From: Ferrovum sp. PN-J185
Lineage (GTDB): Bacteria; Pseudomonadota; Gammaproteobacteria; Burkholderiales; Ferrovaceae
Direction of reading: 5' to 3'
DNA: 64,000 bases
Assembly (NCBI RefSeq): GCF_001581925.1
Contig: NZ_LQZA01000005.1
Span: 57,369 to 121,368 of the forward strand
Part shown: piece by piece, positions 47,740 to 56,429 of the stretch
Layout: the number at the start of each line of letters is the position of its first letter
Position numbering within the stretch: the stretch's first letter is position 1
The notes under the pieces: model-generated
The model's database searches: none
Told to the model about the DNA's origin: nothing
What the model saw: the letters and a program-made list of their open reading frames with translations, nothing else
Translations under genes and position numbers: made by a program

Positions 47740-48921
47740 TTACTGTAATTGTGCTGAAATCAACTTCAAGATTTCTTGGTTAATTGAACTCGCGACAGGC
47801 TGGTTTAATTCATTACGCACATGAACTTCGGAAGGCGTACCCACTCCCTTGGCACTCACCACCACACGATAAGTTTGCGTTTCCTTAGACTTATCATCGG
47901 AGCGCCAGAAAGCAAGGTTTTGTAAAAAGGTTTTTTTCTTAGCCAGTACACCTTCAGTATCGGTATAACGAACATAGTAAATACCAGCCTCTCTATCCCT
48001 ATCTTGTACAGTGAATCCTGCACGATCAAGAGCAAGCCCCACTGATCGCCATGCTCGATCAAAAGGATCATTGACAACCAAATACTCTTCACCATTATCT
48101 GTTTTACTTAAAGTACGTTCTGCGGGTGCTTTTTGAGCAACCTGCTTATCTTCTTTAATTTCTTTATCGATAACGGGTTGCTGAACACCAAGGCTTAAGG
48201 CTAGACGACGAATAAATTCATCCTCAAGCTCAGGGTCAGAGGGACGCAGCTCCCATACAGAACTCGATGCATCATTACTTAACACCTCTTCCATCCCTTT
48301 GTGAGTAATAAAGACCTCAGTGGTGCCTGGTGTTTTACCTTGCTCAATTCGTGTTCTGAATCGATCTCTTAGTGATGAAGAATATAAATTAGTAATCACT
48401 TTACTTAGCATTCTCTGCACAAAGTCTTGCGGCATATTGGCACGGTTTTCGTTCCAATTGGTTTCCATCACCCCAATTTTTGGATCATCTGTAGTGAGGG
48501 TAAACCCATTTTTAATCCAAAAATCATGCAGTTTAGGCCATAACTGTTGAGGGGTTTGATGAATCACTAACCAACGCTGCGCTCCATCTCTTTCAATTGT
48601 CACCATGGAAGAGGTTTTAGGTAAAACTTGGGCATCCGCTGCAGACAGTGTTTCAACTGGTGTGGTCTTTTGATGTTTTTGGTATTGAGAGTAAGTCTGC
48701 CCCTCTTGCCCTGGAACGCTATAGCGATCATCTTCTTGAGCTGGAGTTAAATCAGGAGGAACCTCTAATCCTTGTTGAGGAACAGTCTTTGCATCACTTT
48801 GATAGTCAACCTTTTTGGATTTAAATAAGGTGCTGTTGGTCGTGGAGCAAGCGGATAACACGCAAACCAATAATATTAACCAACTGTGTTTTTTTTCACT
48901 TATTTTGCGTATTAAACCCAT
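47740..48921 (-). CDS. bamC: Outer-membrane assembly lipoprotein BamC
   Basis: 393 residues from the ATG at 48921, which has AGGGAGA just upstream; an in-frame start at 48939 is less good. The lipobox is VLSAC. The extended N-terminal arm contains the BamD-binding-like LEVPPDLTPAQEDDRYSVPG. Two helix-grip domains (about 105-215 and 265-390) follow. BamC is an accessory of the BAM machine. It follows dapA by 33 bases, the conserved dapA-bamC order. Confidence 0.92.
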   Translation of the reverse strand: MGLIRKISEKKHSWLILLVCVLSACSTTNSTLFKSKKVDYQSDAKTVPQQGLEVPPDLTPAQEDDRYSVPGQEGQTYSQYQKHQKTTPVETLSAADAQVLPKTSSMVTIERDGAQRWLVIHQTPQQLWPKLHDFWIKNGFTLTTDDPKIGVMETNWNENRANMPQDFVQRMLSKVITNLYSSSLRDRFRTRIEQGKTPGTTEVFITHKGMEEVLSNDASSSVWELRPSDPELEDEFIRRLALSLGVQQPVIDKEIKEDKQVAQKAPAERTLSKTDNGEEYLVVNDPFDRAWRSVGLALDRAGFTVQDRDREAGIYYVRYTDTEGVLAKKKTFLQNLAFWRSDDKSKETQTYRVVVSAKGVGTPSEVHVRNELNQPVASSINQEILKLISAQLQ

Positions 48922-48954
48922 AATCTCCCTCGTAATCAAACTGGTTCAAACTAG

Positions 48955-49830
48955 TTACACTATGTCGGCACGGCGTAAAGCGGCGCGGATTGTGTCATGA
49001 TGTTGTTCAGACAACGCTGTTAAGGGTAAGCGGATATATCCACTCATTTTCCCCATTTCAGCCAAAGCCCATTTAACAGGAATCGGATTGGCTTCAACAA
49101 ACAAGTCGCGATGCAGCGCCAAAAGCTTATCATTTACTGCGCGAGCGATCTTCGTATCCCCTTGAATAGCATGGTGACATAATTGAGCCATTAAAGCGGG
49201 CGCCACATTGGCCGTTACAGAGATAACTCCGTGCCCACCCATTAGCATGAATGCAGCAGCACTGCCATCATCGCCAGTGTAACAAGCAAAATTTGCCGGG
49301 ACACGAGAAAAAAGATCACTGGCCCGATATAAGTCAGCGGTTGCATCTTTAATACCAACAATATTGGAAATTACAGACAATTTGATGACAGTATCATTGG
49401 CTAAATCAGCAACGGTGCGTCCCGGTACATTGTAAAGAATAATTGGAATAGATACCGCTTCGGCAATAGCTTTAAAGTGTTCGTACATCCCCTGCTGAGT
49501 AGGTTTGTTGTAATAAGGAACAACGGATAAACTATAATCAGCACCGACACTTTCAGCGTAACGAGTTAATTCAATGGCTTCAGCTGTTGAATTAGCGCCT
49601 GTACCTGCTATAACAGCCACACGACCACGAGTATATTTGACTGTGGCTGCAATTAATTCTTTATGTTCTTCCACAGATACCGTCGGTGACTCGCCTGTGG
49701 TTCCAACAATCACAATTCCTGCTGTGCCTGATTCAATATGCCATTCAATCAATGACTCTAGCGCAGCAAAGTCTAACTCACCATTGTCTTTCATGGGAGT
49801 CACAATGGCCACAAGACTACCTTGTAACAT
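48955..49830 (-). CDS. dapA: 4-hydroxy-tetrahydrodipicolinate synthase
   Basis: 291 residues from the ATG at 49830, with GGGA 9 bases upstream; a TTG at 49845 precedes that site and is rejected. TIM-barrel lyase motifs are GTTGESPTVSVEEH, the Tyr in PYYNKPTQQGMYEHF and ILYNVPGRT, and the Schiff-base Lys in IVGIKDATADLYR. It condenses pyruvate and aspartate semialdehyde in lysine/diaminopimelate synthesis. Confidence 0.97.
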   Translation of the reverse strand: MLQGSLVAIVTPMKDNGELDFAALESLIEWHIESGTAGIVIVGTTGESPTVSVEEHKELIAATVKYTRGRVAVIAGTGANSTAEAIELTRYAESVGADYSLSVVPYYNKPTQQGMYEHFKAIAEAVSIPIILYNVPGRTVADLANDTVIKLSVISNIVGIKDATADLYRASDLFSRVPANFACYTGDDGSAAAFMLMGGHGVISVTANVAPALMAQLCHHAIQGDTKIARAVNDKLLALHRDLFVEANPIPVKWALAEMGKMSGYIRLPLTALSEQHHDTIRAALRRADIV

Positions 49831-49854
49831 ACGTCTAATTCCCAAACATAAAAG

Positions 49855-49882
49855 TTCAATTCTACACTAAAATAGGTATGAT
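49855..49882 (+). promoter_or_regulatory. Possible promoter for rfbD-rfbC
   Basis: TTCAAT (49855-49860), a 16-base spacer and TATGAT (49877-49882), 32 bases before the rfbD ATG. The fit is moderate. Confidence 0.3.
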
Positions 49883-49914
49883 TCAGTTCTTACTTCTTTA
49901 TTTAATAATCGACT

Positions 49915-50790
49915 ATGAAAATCCTCATCACAGGTGCCAATGGACAATTGGCTACGAGTCTTATTGCCCACCTAGCTCCCTTAGGGGCCGTTGTGGCTTT
50001 AACCCGCCAAGAGTTTGATTTATGTCATTGGGAAGAAAGCGTTGCCACACTGACGCGGCTGCAACCTGACTTAATTGTCAATGCCGCTGCTTATACGGCT
50101 GTAGACCGGGCTGAAGAAGAACAGGATCTGGCTTTTCAAATCAATGGTATAGCCCCAACCCGTATGGCAGAGTATTGTCAAAACAATCACTGTGCACTCA
50201 TTCATTACTCTACTGACTATGTATTTAATGGCCAGCAAAACACCCCTTATCGAGAACAAGACCCCACTGATCCAATCAATGTATATGGGCAAAGTAAACG
50301 CCAGGGAGAAGTTGGGATACTAGAGAGTAACTGTGCTGCCTTAATATTCAGAACAAGTTGGGTATACAGTCTTGTCGGGCGCAATTTTTTAAACACTATG
50401 TTAAAGCTTGGTTTAGAGCGCGATGAACTACGAATTATTGATGACCAACGTGGCAGTCCTACTTACACTGAGTCTATTGCTGAAGCCACAGCCTTAATTC
50501 TGAGTCAAAAACCCGCCCACCAATCTATCGTGAATTATTTAGACCAATACCGTGGCATTTATCATATGACCAATCAATCTGATACCACATGGTATGGTTT
50601 TGCCCAGGCTATTTTTGCTTTGCGTCCTACACGGGCACGATTAACTGCTATTACAACAGATCAGTATCCTACTCCAGCCCAACGCCCGCACATGAGCTGT
50701 CTTGATAATAGTAAGTTAAAACAGACCTTTGACATAACGCTTCCTCATTGGCATGATGCCCTTGTAGCTTGCTTAACTCAATCATTATGA
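49915..50790 (+). CDS. rfbD: dTDP-4-dehydrorhamnose reductase
   Basis: 291 residues of the short-chain dehydrogenase superfamily. The cofactor motif ITGANGQLATSL is at the N-terminus, with NAAAYTAVDRAEEE. The catalytic S/T-Y-K set is in HYSTDYVFNG and NVYGQSKRQGE. It makes dTDP-L-rhamnose for surface polysaccharide. Its TGA overlaps the rfbC ATG. The rfbA and rfbB genes are not in the window. Confidence 0.95.
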   Translation: MKILITGANGQLATSLIAHLAPLGAVVALTRQEFDLCHWEESVATLTRLQPDLIVNAAAYTAVDRAEEEQDLAFQINGIAPTRMAEYCQNNHCALIHYSTDYVFNGQQNTPYREQDPTDPINVYGQSKRQGEVGILESNCAALIFRTSWVYSLVGRNFLNTMLKLGLERDELRIIDDQRGSPTYTESIAEATALILSQKPAHQSIVNYLDQYRGIYHMTNQSDTTWYGFAQAIFALRPTRARLTAITTDQYPTPAQRPHMSCLDNSKLKQTFDITLPHWHDALVACLTQSL

Positions 50791-51332
50791 AAATTATACC
50801 TACTGCAATTAACGATGTATTGATCATTGAACCCACTGTATACGGGGACGACCGCGGCTTTTTCTTTGAAAGTTTTAACCAAAGAGTGTTTGAGCAGTTA
50901 ACAGGTGTCAAAGAATCCTTCGTGCAAGACAACCACTCCTCATCTGTACGGGGTGTATTAAGGGGATTACATTATCAACATCAATTTCCTCAGGGGAAGT
51001 TAGTACGTGTCATTGAAGGAGAGGTCTTTGATGTGGCAGTGGATTTACGACAACATTCACCCCATTTTGGTCAGTGGGTTGGGGTAAATTTATCAGCAAG
51101 TAACAAACAAATGCTGTGGATTCCAAAGGGCTTTGCTCATGGTTTTGTCACGCTAAGTGAACGCGCTCAATTTTTATACAAAACCACTGATTACTGGCAT
51201 CCTGAAGATGAGAACGCCATTCAATGGAACGATACAACTTTAAATATTTCCTGGCCCATCGATAATCCACCTACACTTTCAAAAAAAGACAGTCTGGGTG
51301 TGGCCTTTGACAAAGCCCTTTATTATCCATAA
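50787..51332 (+). CDS. rfbC: dTDP-4-dehydrorhamnose 3,5-epimerase
   Basis: 181 residues from the ATG at 50787, overlapping the rfbD stop as ATGA. RmlC cupin features are VYGDDRGFFFESFNQRVFEQ, the catalytic His in RGVLRGLHYQHQFPQGKLV, and PKGFAHGFVTLSE. It provides the substrate for RfbD. It ends 5 bases from the convergent TSUP gene. Confidence 0.96.
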   Translation: MKIIPTAINDVLIIEPTVYGDDRGFFFESFNQRVFEQLTGVKESFVQDNHSSSVRGVLRGLHYQHQFPQGKLVRVIEGEVFDVAVDLRQHSPHFGQWVGVNLSASNKQMLWIPKGFAHGFVTLSERAQFLYKTTDYWHPEDENAIQWNDTTLNISWPIDNPPTLSKKDSLGVAFDKALYYP

Positions 51333-51337
51333 CAGCG

Positions 51338-52111
51338 CTAGCGTAGAAAAAGCCACAGGGTTAATACTAAACCAATCACAACCACATAGGTTTTTAACCA
51401 ACGGTTAGGGATATGTTGAATTAACCATGCGCCAATCCAAGAACCACCCAAGGCCCCAATAGCAAGAGCGATGGCGATAGGCCAGTTTACTCGCGCTGAC
51501 AAACTATAAATCACAAAAGACATGGAAGTGATTGCCACCACCAAGACATTTTTTGTGGCGATAGCGCGTCTTGCCTCAAGACCACTCATGGTTAATGCAG
51601 CAAGCATTAAAAAACCAATCCCAGCTGCAAAATATCCCCCATAAACAGCAATTAAACTTTGCGAAAACAGTAACCGCTTTTCAATTACTTGGCGTTTTTC
51701 TTCCTCATGAATACCAGGCCCTGCTAATACCGGATTTGGTCGCATCAGTGAACCCCATGCAAATAAGACGGTTGCAAAAAGAGTTAACCAAGGGACCAGA
51801 TGACTAAATATTTTAGAGGGCGTGATACTCAATAAAATAGATCCTGTACAGCCACCTAATACGCTAATAATCAGTAACTTTTTTAATGACAGTGTATGTA
51901 CTCCGGAGGCAAGCTGTCGGCTAACATGAGCTGAACTCAATTGATTAGGAAACAGCCCCATCGCTGCAGTCATACTCGCTGTAACTGGATCAAGACCAAT
52001 TAACAACAGTACGGGAAAAATAATAAATGTCCCACCCCCTGCCATAAAATTTTGTGCTCCGGTATACACTCCCAACAGCACCACCCCAATTAACACTGAC
52101 ATCGGCTCCAT
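51338..52111 (-). CDS. TSUP (TauE/SafE) family anion permease
   Basis: 257 residues with about eight membrane helices. The duplicated family motif is visible near the start (AGGGTFIIFPVLLLIGLDPVTA) and in the second half (YFAAGIGFLMLAALTMSGLEARRA). TSUP proteins move sulfite, sulfoacetate or related organic anions. It begins 3 bases after mdcH on the same strand, so it is probably in the malonate operon and may export or import a small carboxylate. The substrate is inference. Confidence 0.85.
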   Translation of the reverse strand: MEPMSVLIGVVLLGVYTGAQNFMAGGGTFIIFPVLLLIGLDPVTASMTAAMGLFPNQLSSAHVSRQLASGVHTLSLKKLLIISVLGGCTGSILLSITPSKIFSHLVPWLTLFATVLFAWGSLMRPNPVLAGPGIHEEEKRQVIEKRLLFSQSLIAVYGGYFAAGIGFLMLAALTMSGLEARRAIATKNVLVVAITSMSFVIYSLSARVNWPIAIALAIGALGGSWIGAWLIQHIPNRWLKTYVVVIGLVLTLWLFLR

Positions 52112-52114
52112 GGA

Positions 52115-53023
52115 CTAACCCCAACGTTGTAACCAATCAAGTACAGCCTCGTCATGACTAAATTCGTCTATTGAACGTGCCATAATAGAAGAATCCAATT
52201 CACGAATCATTTTAGCTAACGCATTTCCAGGTCCTATTTCCAATACCACATCAGGACGATACTCACTAATTACTGACAAACAGTGTTGCCAATTTAATGT
52301 ATGGCATGTTTGATAGCAAAATGCGCGAGCCAACTCCTCGGGCGAACTCATTACCGATGCACTCCCTCCAGCCAACAATGGGATAGTAGGTATGGACCAT
52401 GGCAATGTAGATAAATACTCAAATAGCGATTGTTCGACAGTGTGTAAGAGTGGGGTATGTGATGGAATACTAATTGGCAACCAGCGCATAACATCTGACT
52501 TTGTTAACACCTGCTGTTCAAATGCCAATAAATGCTTATGTAACCCTGCAATCACTGCTCCACCATGAGGCAGACGAATTGCCTCATACACATGATGCTG
52601 AATCATTGCCTTCTGAATCCACTGATCATCACTGTGTTCTAAATAAGCCATGGCACAGGTGCCAATACTTCCTACTGCACTATCCATTAAGTGTGCTCGG
52701 GTACGTGCTATTTGTAAGGCCGCGATATCACTCCATACCCCCGCGGCATAATAGGAAGCAGTTTCTCCTGCGGAGTAACCTGCTATGAGTAGTGGCGCGT
52801 GAGTGAGTTGACGACTAAAGCGTTGCCAACGTGATAATTGAATGGCAGTAATGAGTGGTTGCGCAATGCTATTCACTGATAATTCTTTTTCACTAAGGGA
52901 TGAATGGCTAAAAAGTGGCTCATAAAGTAGCGCTTTATACTCTTCATGTACGGTCAACTGTAATTCTTCATAATGGGTTGATTGCTGGGCGCCTTGTCCA
53001 CTAAACATGACCACTAAACGCAT
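52115..53023 (-). CDS. mdcH: Malonate decarboxylase epsilon subunit, malonyl-CoA:ACP transacylase
   Basis: 302 residues of the FabD-like fold. The N-terminal FSGQGAQ motif, the nucleophile Ser in IAGYSAGETASYYAAG, the ISIPSHTPLLH His and the VLEIGPGNALAKMI end are all present. MdcH loads malonyl onto the prosthetic group of the acyl-carrier subunit MdcC to start the cycle. It overlaps the mdcG-mdcB fusion by 10 bases. Confidence 0.92.
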   Translation of the reverse strand: MRLVVMFSGQGAQQSTHYEELQLTVHEEYKALLYEPLFSHSSLSEKELSVNSIAQPLITAIQLSRWQRFSRQLTHAPLLIAGYSAGETASYYAAGVWSDIAALQIARTRAHLMDSAVGSIGTCAMAYLEHSDDQWIQKAMIQHHVYEAIRLPHGGAVIAGLHKHLLAFEQQVLTKSDVMRWLPISIPSHTPLLHTVEQSLFEYLSTLPWSIPTIPLLAGGSASVMSSPEELARAFCYQTCHTLNWQHCLSVISEYRPDVVLEIGPGNALAKMIRELDSSIMARSIDEFSHDEAVLDWLQRWG

Positions 53024-54426
53024 AGTAATTCTCGCGTATTCATAGAGCCGGTTTGACTATGTACGTCACTGTCTGTGGCATAGTTATTGAGCGCCATGAT
53101 AAATGCCAACAAATCAGCACTACCACCTGGACTTAATTTATTGTTAATCATGCGATAATGAAAAGCTAACCACCTTGCCCATACTTTACTGTTTGTCATT
53201 GGTCCCATCTTCAAAATGTATCGGGCTTCTTCTTGCACCGCCATTAATGCTCCCTCTCCACCGCGCCATAAAATAGTTGAATCATCCACATACGCGATTA
53301 AAAACAATAAGGTACGCGATCGTGCGTAAAACTCATGATCTTGTGCTAGAGCTTGACGATAAAAAGGGAGCGCGTCATTAACCACAAAAGCATATCCAGA
53401 CAAGGCCATCTCGAGAGCCCCTGGTCTATGCCATTGTTTAAATACCAATTGTCCATGACTATTTAGTGCGCGCGTTTGCATTTGGTGTCTTGTTAATTCC
53501 TCTCCCCACAGCTCTAAAATTCTGGCACATATTTTTTGAGCAGTAGTAGCAGGTTGAGAGGCGCGCGCAGCAAGTAACAATCCCAAATGAAAAATCCCAC
53601 CGCGATGGGTATTCACTCCAGCAGTTCTTGCCAGCATCTTGTTTTCAGCTACTATACCTTGCTCTCTTAACTTATCAAAGGGAGCCTGTTGTTGGCCAAG
53701 ATCAATAATGGCTAAAAAATAATGGCGTAGAGCAAAGACACTTCGCCATAACAAGTGCATGTCCATATCATGGTGAGATCCCGTATCAAGTGGATTGACC
53801 AAACCGGGCTTTGGACATAAACGTAATTCATCATATAGCGCTGTTAGGGTAATTTTTGCTAACCGTATACGCTCTTGCCCTACCCTACTTGCTAAACTAC
53901 TACGCTCCACCAATTTAACCTCATTGATTGATTTCACCAGACATTGTTTAAACTTGATTTCAGCATATTCTCGCCACGGAACATCTGTGTCTAACCAACG
54001 AATTTCTCCATCAATCATGGGCTTGGGATAAACACGGGTAAGCTCAATCAGCTCTGCTAAAAACCCATCAACTTGGGAACGTTTAGATGGGACAAACAAG
54101 AGATCGACATCACTCTTCTCTCTAAATAGGTCATGCGCCAATAGTGGTGCATAAGCCGCGGCGCCAAAAACACGAACTATTATGTGATACTGTTCGGCTA
54201 ACCGAATAACTGTATTGAGGGGTTCTTGCCAAGACGGCGGAACATACTTAACGACATTCTTTAATAGAGGTGGTGCTTGATAGTTCTTTATGTATGACCA
54301 AGGAACACTAATAGAAATACGTTTTTTATCCCCAGCGGTATAAAGACTTACTCCTAGCACACATTGTGTCGTATCTGATTGACGTGTTACCCAAAAAGGA
54401 CGCCCTGTCTTATGCCAATTGATCAC
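53014..54426 (-). CDS. mdcGB: Fused MdcG-MdcB: holo-ACP synthase plus triphosphoribosyl-dephospho-CoA synthase
   Basis: 470 residues in one uninterrupted frame. Residues 1 to about 180 resemble MdcG (VRVFGAAAYAPLL, nucleotidyltransferase Asp pair in SDVDLLFVPS at 105-113). Residues about 183-470 resemble MdcB/CitG (CPKPGLVNPLDTGSHHDMDM, ENKMLARTAGVNTHRGGIFHLGLLLAA, LSPGGSADLLA). MdcB makes 2'-(5''-triphosphoribosyl)-3'-dephospho-CoA and MdcG attaches it to MdcC, so the fusion joins consecutive steps. The two genes are normally separate. The start is a GTG with no clear ribosome site, after a 65-base gap from mdcE. Confidence 0.88.
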   Translation of the reverse strand: MINWHKTGRPFWVTRQSDTTQCVLGVSLYTAGDKKRISISVPWSYIKNYQAPPLLKNVVKYVPPSWQEPLNTVIRLAEQYHIIVRVFGAAAYAPLLAHDLFREKSDVDLLFVPSKRSQVDGFLAELIELTRVYPKPMIDGEIRWLDTDVPWREYAEIKFKQCLVKSINEVKLVERSSLASRVGQERIRLAKITLTALYDELRLCPKPGLVNPLDTGSHHDMDMHLLWRSVFALRHYFLAIIDLGQQQAPFDKLREQGIVAENKMLARTAGVNTHRGGIFHLGLLLAARASQPATTAQKICARILELWGEELTRHQMQTRALNSHGQLVFKQWHRPGALEMALSGYAFVVNDALPFYRQALAQDHEFYARSRTLLFLIAYVDDSTILWRGGEGALMAVQEEARYILKMGPMTNSKVWARWLAFHYRMINNKLSPGGSADLLAFIMALNNYATDSDVHSQTGSMNTRELLCV

Positions 54427-54491
54427 CCATGGCGATTCTGTAACTGGAGTGATGGAACACGCTTCATCTATGGTTTTTTAAAAAAACCAAA

Positions 54492-55226
54492 TCATGTCTT
54501 TGTAGAGGAAGTGGTAGCATGTATTACTCGTTTGGCCACTGACGATGCCAGCTTTCTTCCTTGTCGCTCTAACCCAAGCTGGGGCCGTTGATCCTCAGTT
54601 GATCCATGTAACTCTTTCAGTAAGCACTCTTCCCAATTATCCTCAAGCCTCCAGATTTCATGAATACCACCCATACGCCAATAATTTTCGGGGCCAGGAG
54701 CAAACACAGGAGAATGTTGAGCAAGCTCTGTTAGACGAGTGTAATCAATACGAGTGATTCTCGACATGGCTCGTAAATCCATGACGCGCACTTCCACTTG
54801 CGGTAGAGCAATAATACGGTCAGCCAACAAACCAAAGGCAAGAAAACCACCCGACACAGCTTCTCCATGGATTAATGTAATCAGCCGATGTCCCTTGATA
54901 CGGGCCGCTTCAACACAACGTGCAAGATGGGCAAAATAGCCATTTAATCCTAATAATTCCTCACGTCTTGATAACTCTTGTCCTTGCGTATCAGCGATCA
55001 TCACAATAGGTAAAGGATGACTCTGATCTTGTTCAATACAGTTAAGAATTAACTGAGACAAATCTAAAGCAATCTTAGAGTTCACTGCCACATGATTAGT
55101 GGTTCCAATAACATGCACCGTCCCCTCTCGTGTTTGCCCCACACCAGAGAGAGTGTTACCTGTTACTTGTATATCAAACCCTGACGGGAATAAACGTGCC
55201 CAAAGAGAGGTTAAGAGATCAGTCAT
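54492..55226 (-). CDS. mdcE: Malonate decarboxylase gamma subunit
   Basis: 244 residues from the ATG at 55226, with GGAG 6 bases upstream. It has the crotonase-like carboxyltransferase fold (IVMIADTQGQELSRREELLG, LITLIHGEAVSGGFLAFGLL, DRIIALPQVEVRVMDLRAMS). With MdcD it decarboxylates the malonyl thioester on MdcC. It overlaps mdcD by 8 bases. The family is usually slightly longer (about 265). Confidence 0.93.
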   Translation of the reverse strand: MTDLLTSLWARLFPSGFDIQVTGNTLSGVGQTREGTVHVIGTTNHVAVNSKIALDLSQLILNCIEQDQSHPLPIVMIADTQGQELSRREELLGLNGYFAHLARCVEAARIKGHRLITLIHGEAVSGGFLAFGLLADRIIALPQVEVRVMDLRAMSRITRIDYTRLTELAQHSPVFAPGPENYWRMGGIHEIWRLEDNWEECLLKELHGSTEDQRPQLGLERQGRKLASSVAKRVIHATTSSTKT

Positions 55227-56115
55227 GGGTTGTCTCCGCCAATTGTTGATTAAATTGGGCAACACTCATTAGCGATACCTCATCACGGCCCAACCCCATA
55301 CTTGCCCATACTTCGCTACCCTCGCGTATATGAGCGGGCATCAGCGAGCGATTAAGTAAGTCCTGTTGTTGCCTCATCAACTCATCTACTGCAAAGCTTT
55401 TTTTCTTAACCCCATCCACAATCAAACCTTCTAATGCCGCTCTGAAAGAAGGAATGCTATCCTCTACCAGCACTTGAGCTTCGTTAAGAGTACGACGAAT
55501 TTTGCCACCGGTGACACGCCATACTAATGCGCGGTCTTTAGCATCAAACTCGTCGACTCCTTTAACAGTCTCAATGACTTCTGGGCCAGATAAACCCATT
55601 CGTCCTTCCTCAGACATAACAATCACATCACACAAGCGCGTCACAATACCCATTCCGCCAAAGGCACCGCAACTGCCGCCCACTAAAGCAATGACTGGAA
55701 TACCCGCTTGTTGTACACTAAAGAGTGCGCGCATGATCTCGGAAATGGCAATCAATCCAGCATTGGCTTCATGTAAACGCACACCACCTGAATCAACAGC
55801 GAACACCACATAATCCACAGAAGTAGTGACCGCCCTTAATAAAGCGCCACGGATTTTAGCACCATGTACCTCACCTACAGCGCCACCATTGAAGAGTCCC
55901 TCCTGGGCAATCATAACGGCTTTTCTGCTCATTATGGTTCCTTCACCGACAACAACTCCATCATCAAAGGAGAGAGGCGCACCCAATGCTTCCAGGTGAG
56001 GACTGGTAAGTCGTTCCACAGGACCCAACCATTCGTTAAAACTACCTAAGTCACACAGACCACTAATTCGCTGCCTAGCTGAGGCTTCTCGATAACTGCG
56101 TTTGAGTGAGTTCAT
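55219..56115 (-). CDS. mdcD: Malonate decarboxylase beta subunit
   Basis: 298 residues from the ATG at 56115, overlapping the mdcC stop (ATGA). Carboxyltransferase beta-type signatures include ARQRISGLCDLGSFNEWLGP, VDSGGVRLHEANAGLIAISE, ALVGGSCGAFGGMGI and MGLSGPEVIE. Paired with MdcE it forms the biotin-independent malonyl-S-ACP decarboxylase. Confidence 0.95.
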   Translation of the reverse strand: MNSLKRSYREASARQRISGLCDLGSFNEWLGPVERLTSPHLEALGAPLSFDDGVVVGEGTIMSRKAVMIAQEGLFNGGAVGEVHGAKIRGALLRAVTTSVDYVVFAVDSGGVRLHEANAGLIAISEIMRALFSVQQAGIPVIALVGGSCGAFGGMGIVTRLCDVIVMSEEGRMGLSGPEVIETVKGVDEFDAKDRALVWRVTGGKIRRTLNEAQVLVEDSIPSFRAALEGLIVDGVKKKSFAVDELMRQQQDLLNRSLMPAHIREGSEVWASMGLGRDEVSLMSVAQFNQQLAETTHD

Positions 56116-56426
56116 GATGGTTGACACCAATTTTGAAAAGCTTGATCCAAACGCAAACTAACTACTGCAGGTGTTGCCCCGGCATCATTGATAGCAAAGG
56201 ACAACCCTCCCACAGGGTGGCGTTGCGCAAAATCATGTAATACCGCTTGCCAGACCTCAGTAAAACCATGGGCAGCTGTCTCTACGTCAAAGAATGCATG
56301 AGTGTGGTCAGTATGAGTTTCAACTAATATCTCTAAGTTACCAGAAGCCACCACGCCACATAATATCGATGCGGCAAGAGAGTGGGGGTGCGGTTGAGAT
56401 GGGCATGAAAGAGTAATGTGTTCCAT
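56112..56426 (-). CDS. mdcC: Malonate decarboxylase acyl-carrier (delta) subunit
   Basis: 104 residues. The carrier Ser is Ser28 in CGVVASGNLEILVE, the position that receives the phosphoribosyl-dephospho-CoA arm made by MdcB/MdcG. The rest is a compact alpha/beta domain with FDVETAAHGF and GGLSFAINDAGATPAVV. It lies 3 bases after mdcA and overlaps mdcD. Confidence 0.93.
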   Translation of the reverse strand: MEHITLSCPSQPHPHSLAASILCGVVASGNLEILVETHTDHTHAFFDVETAAHGFTEVWQAVLHDFAQRHPVGGLSFAINDAGATPAVVSLRLDQAFQNWCQPS

Positions 56427-56429
56427 AAA

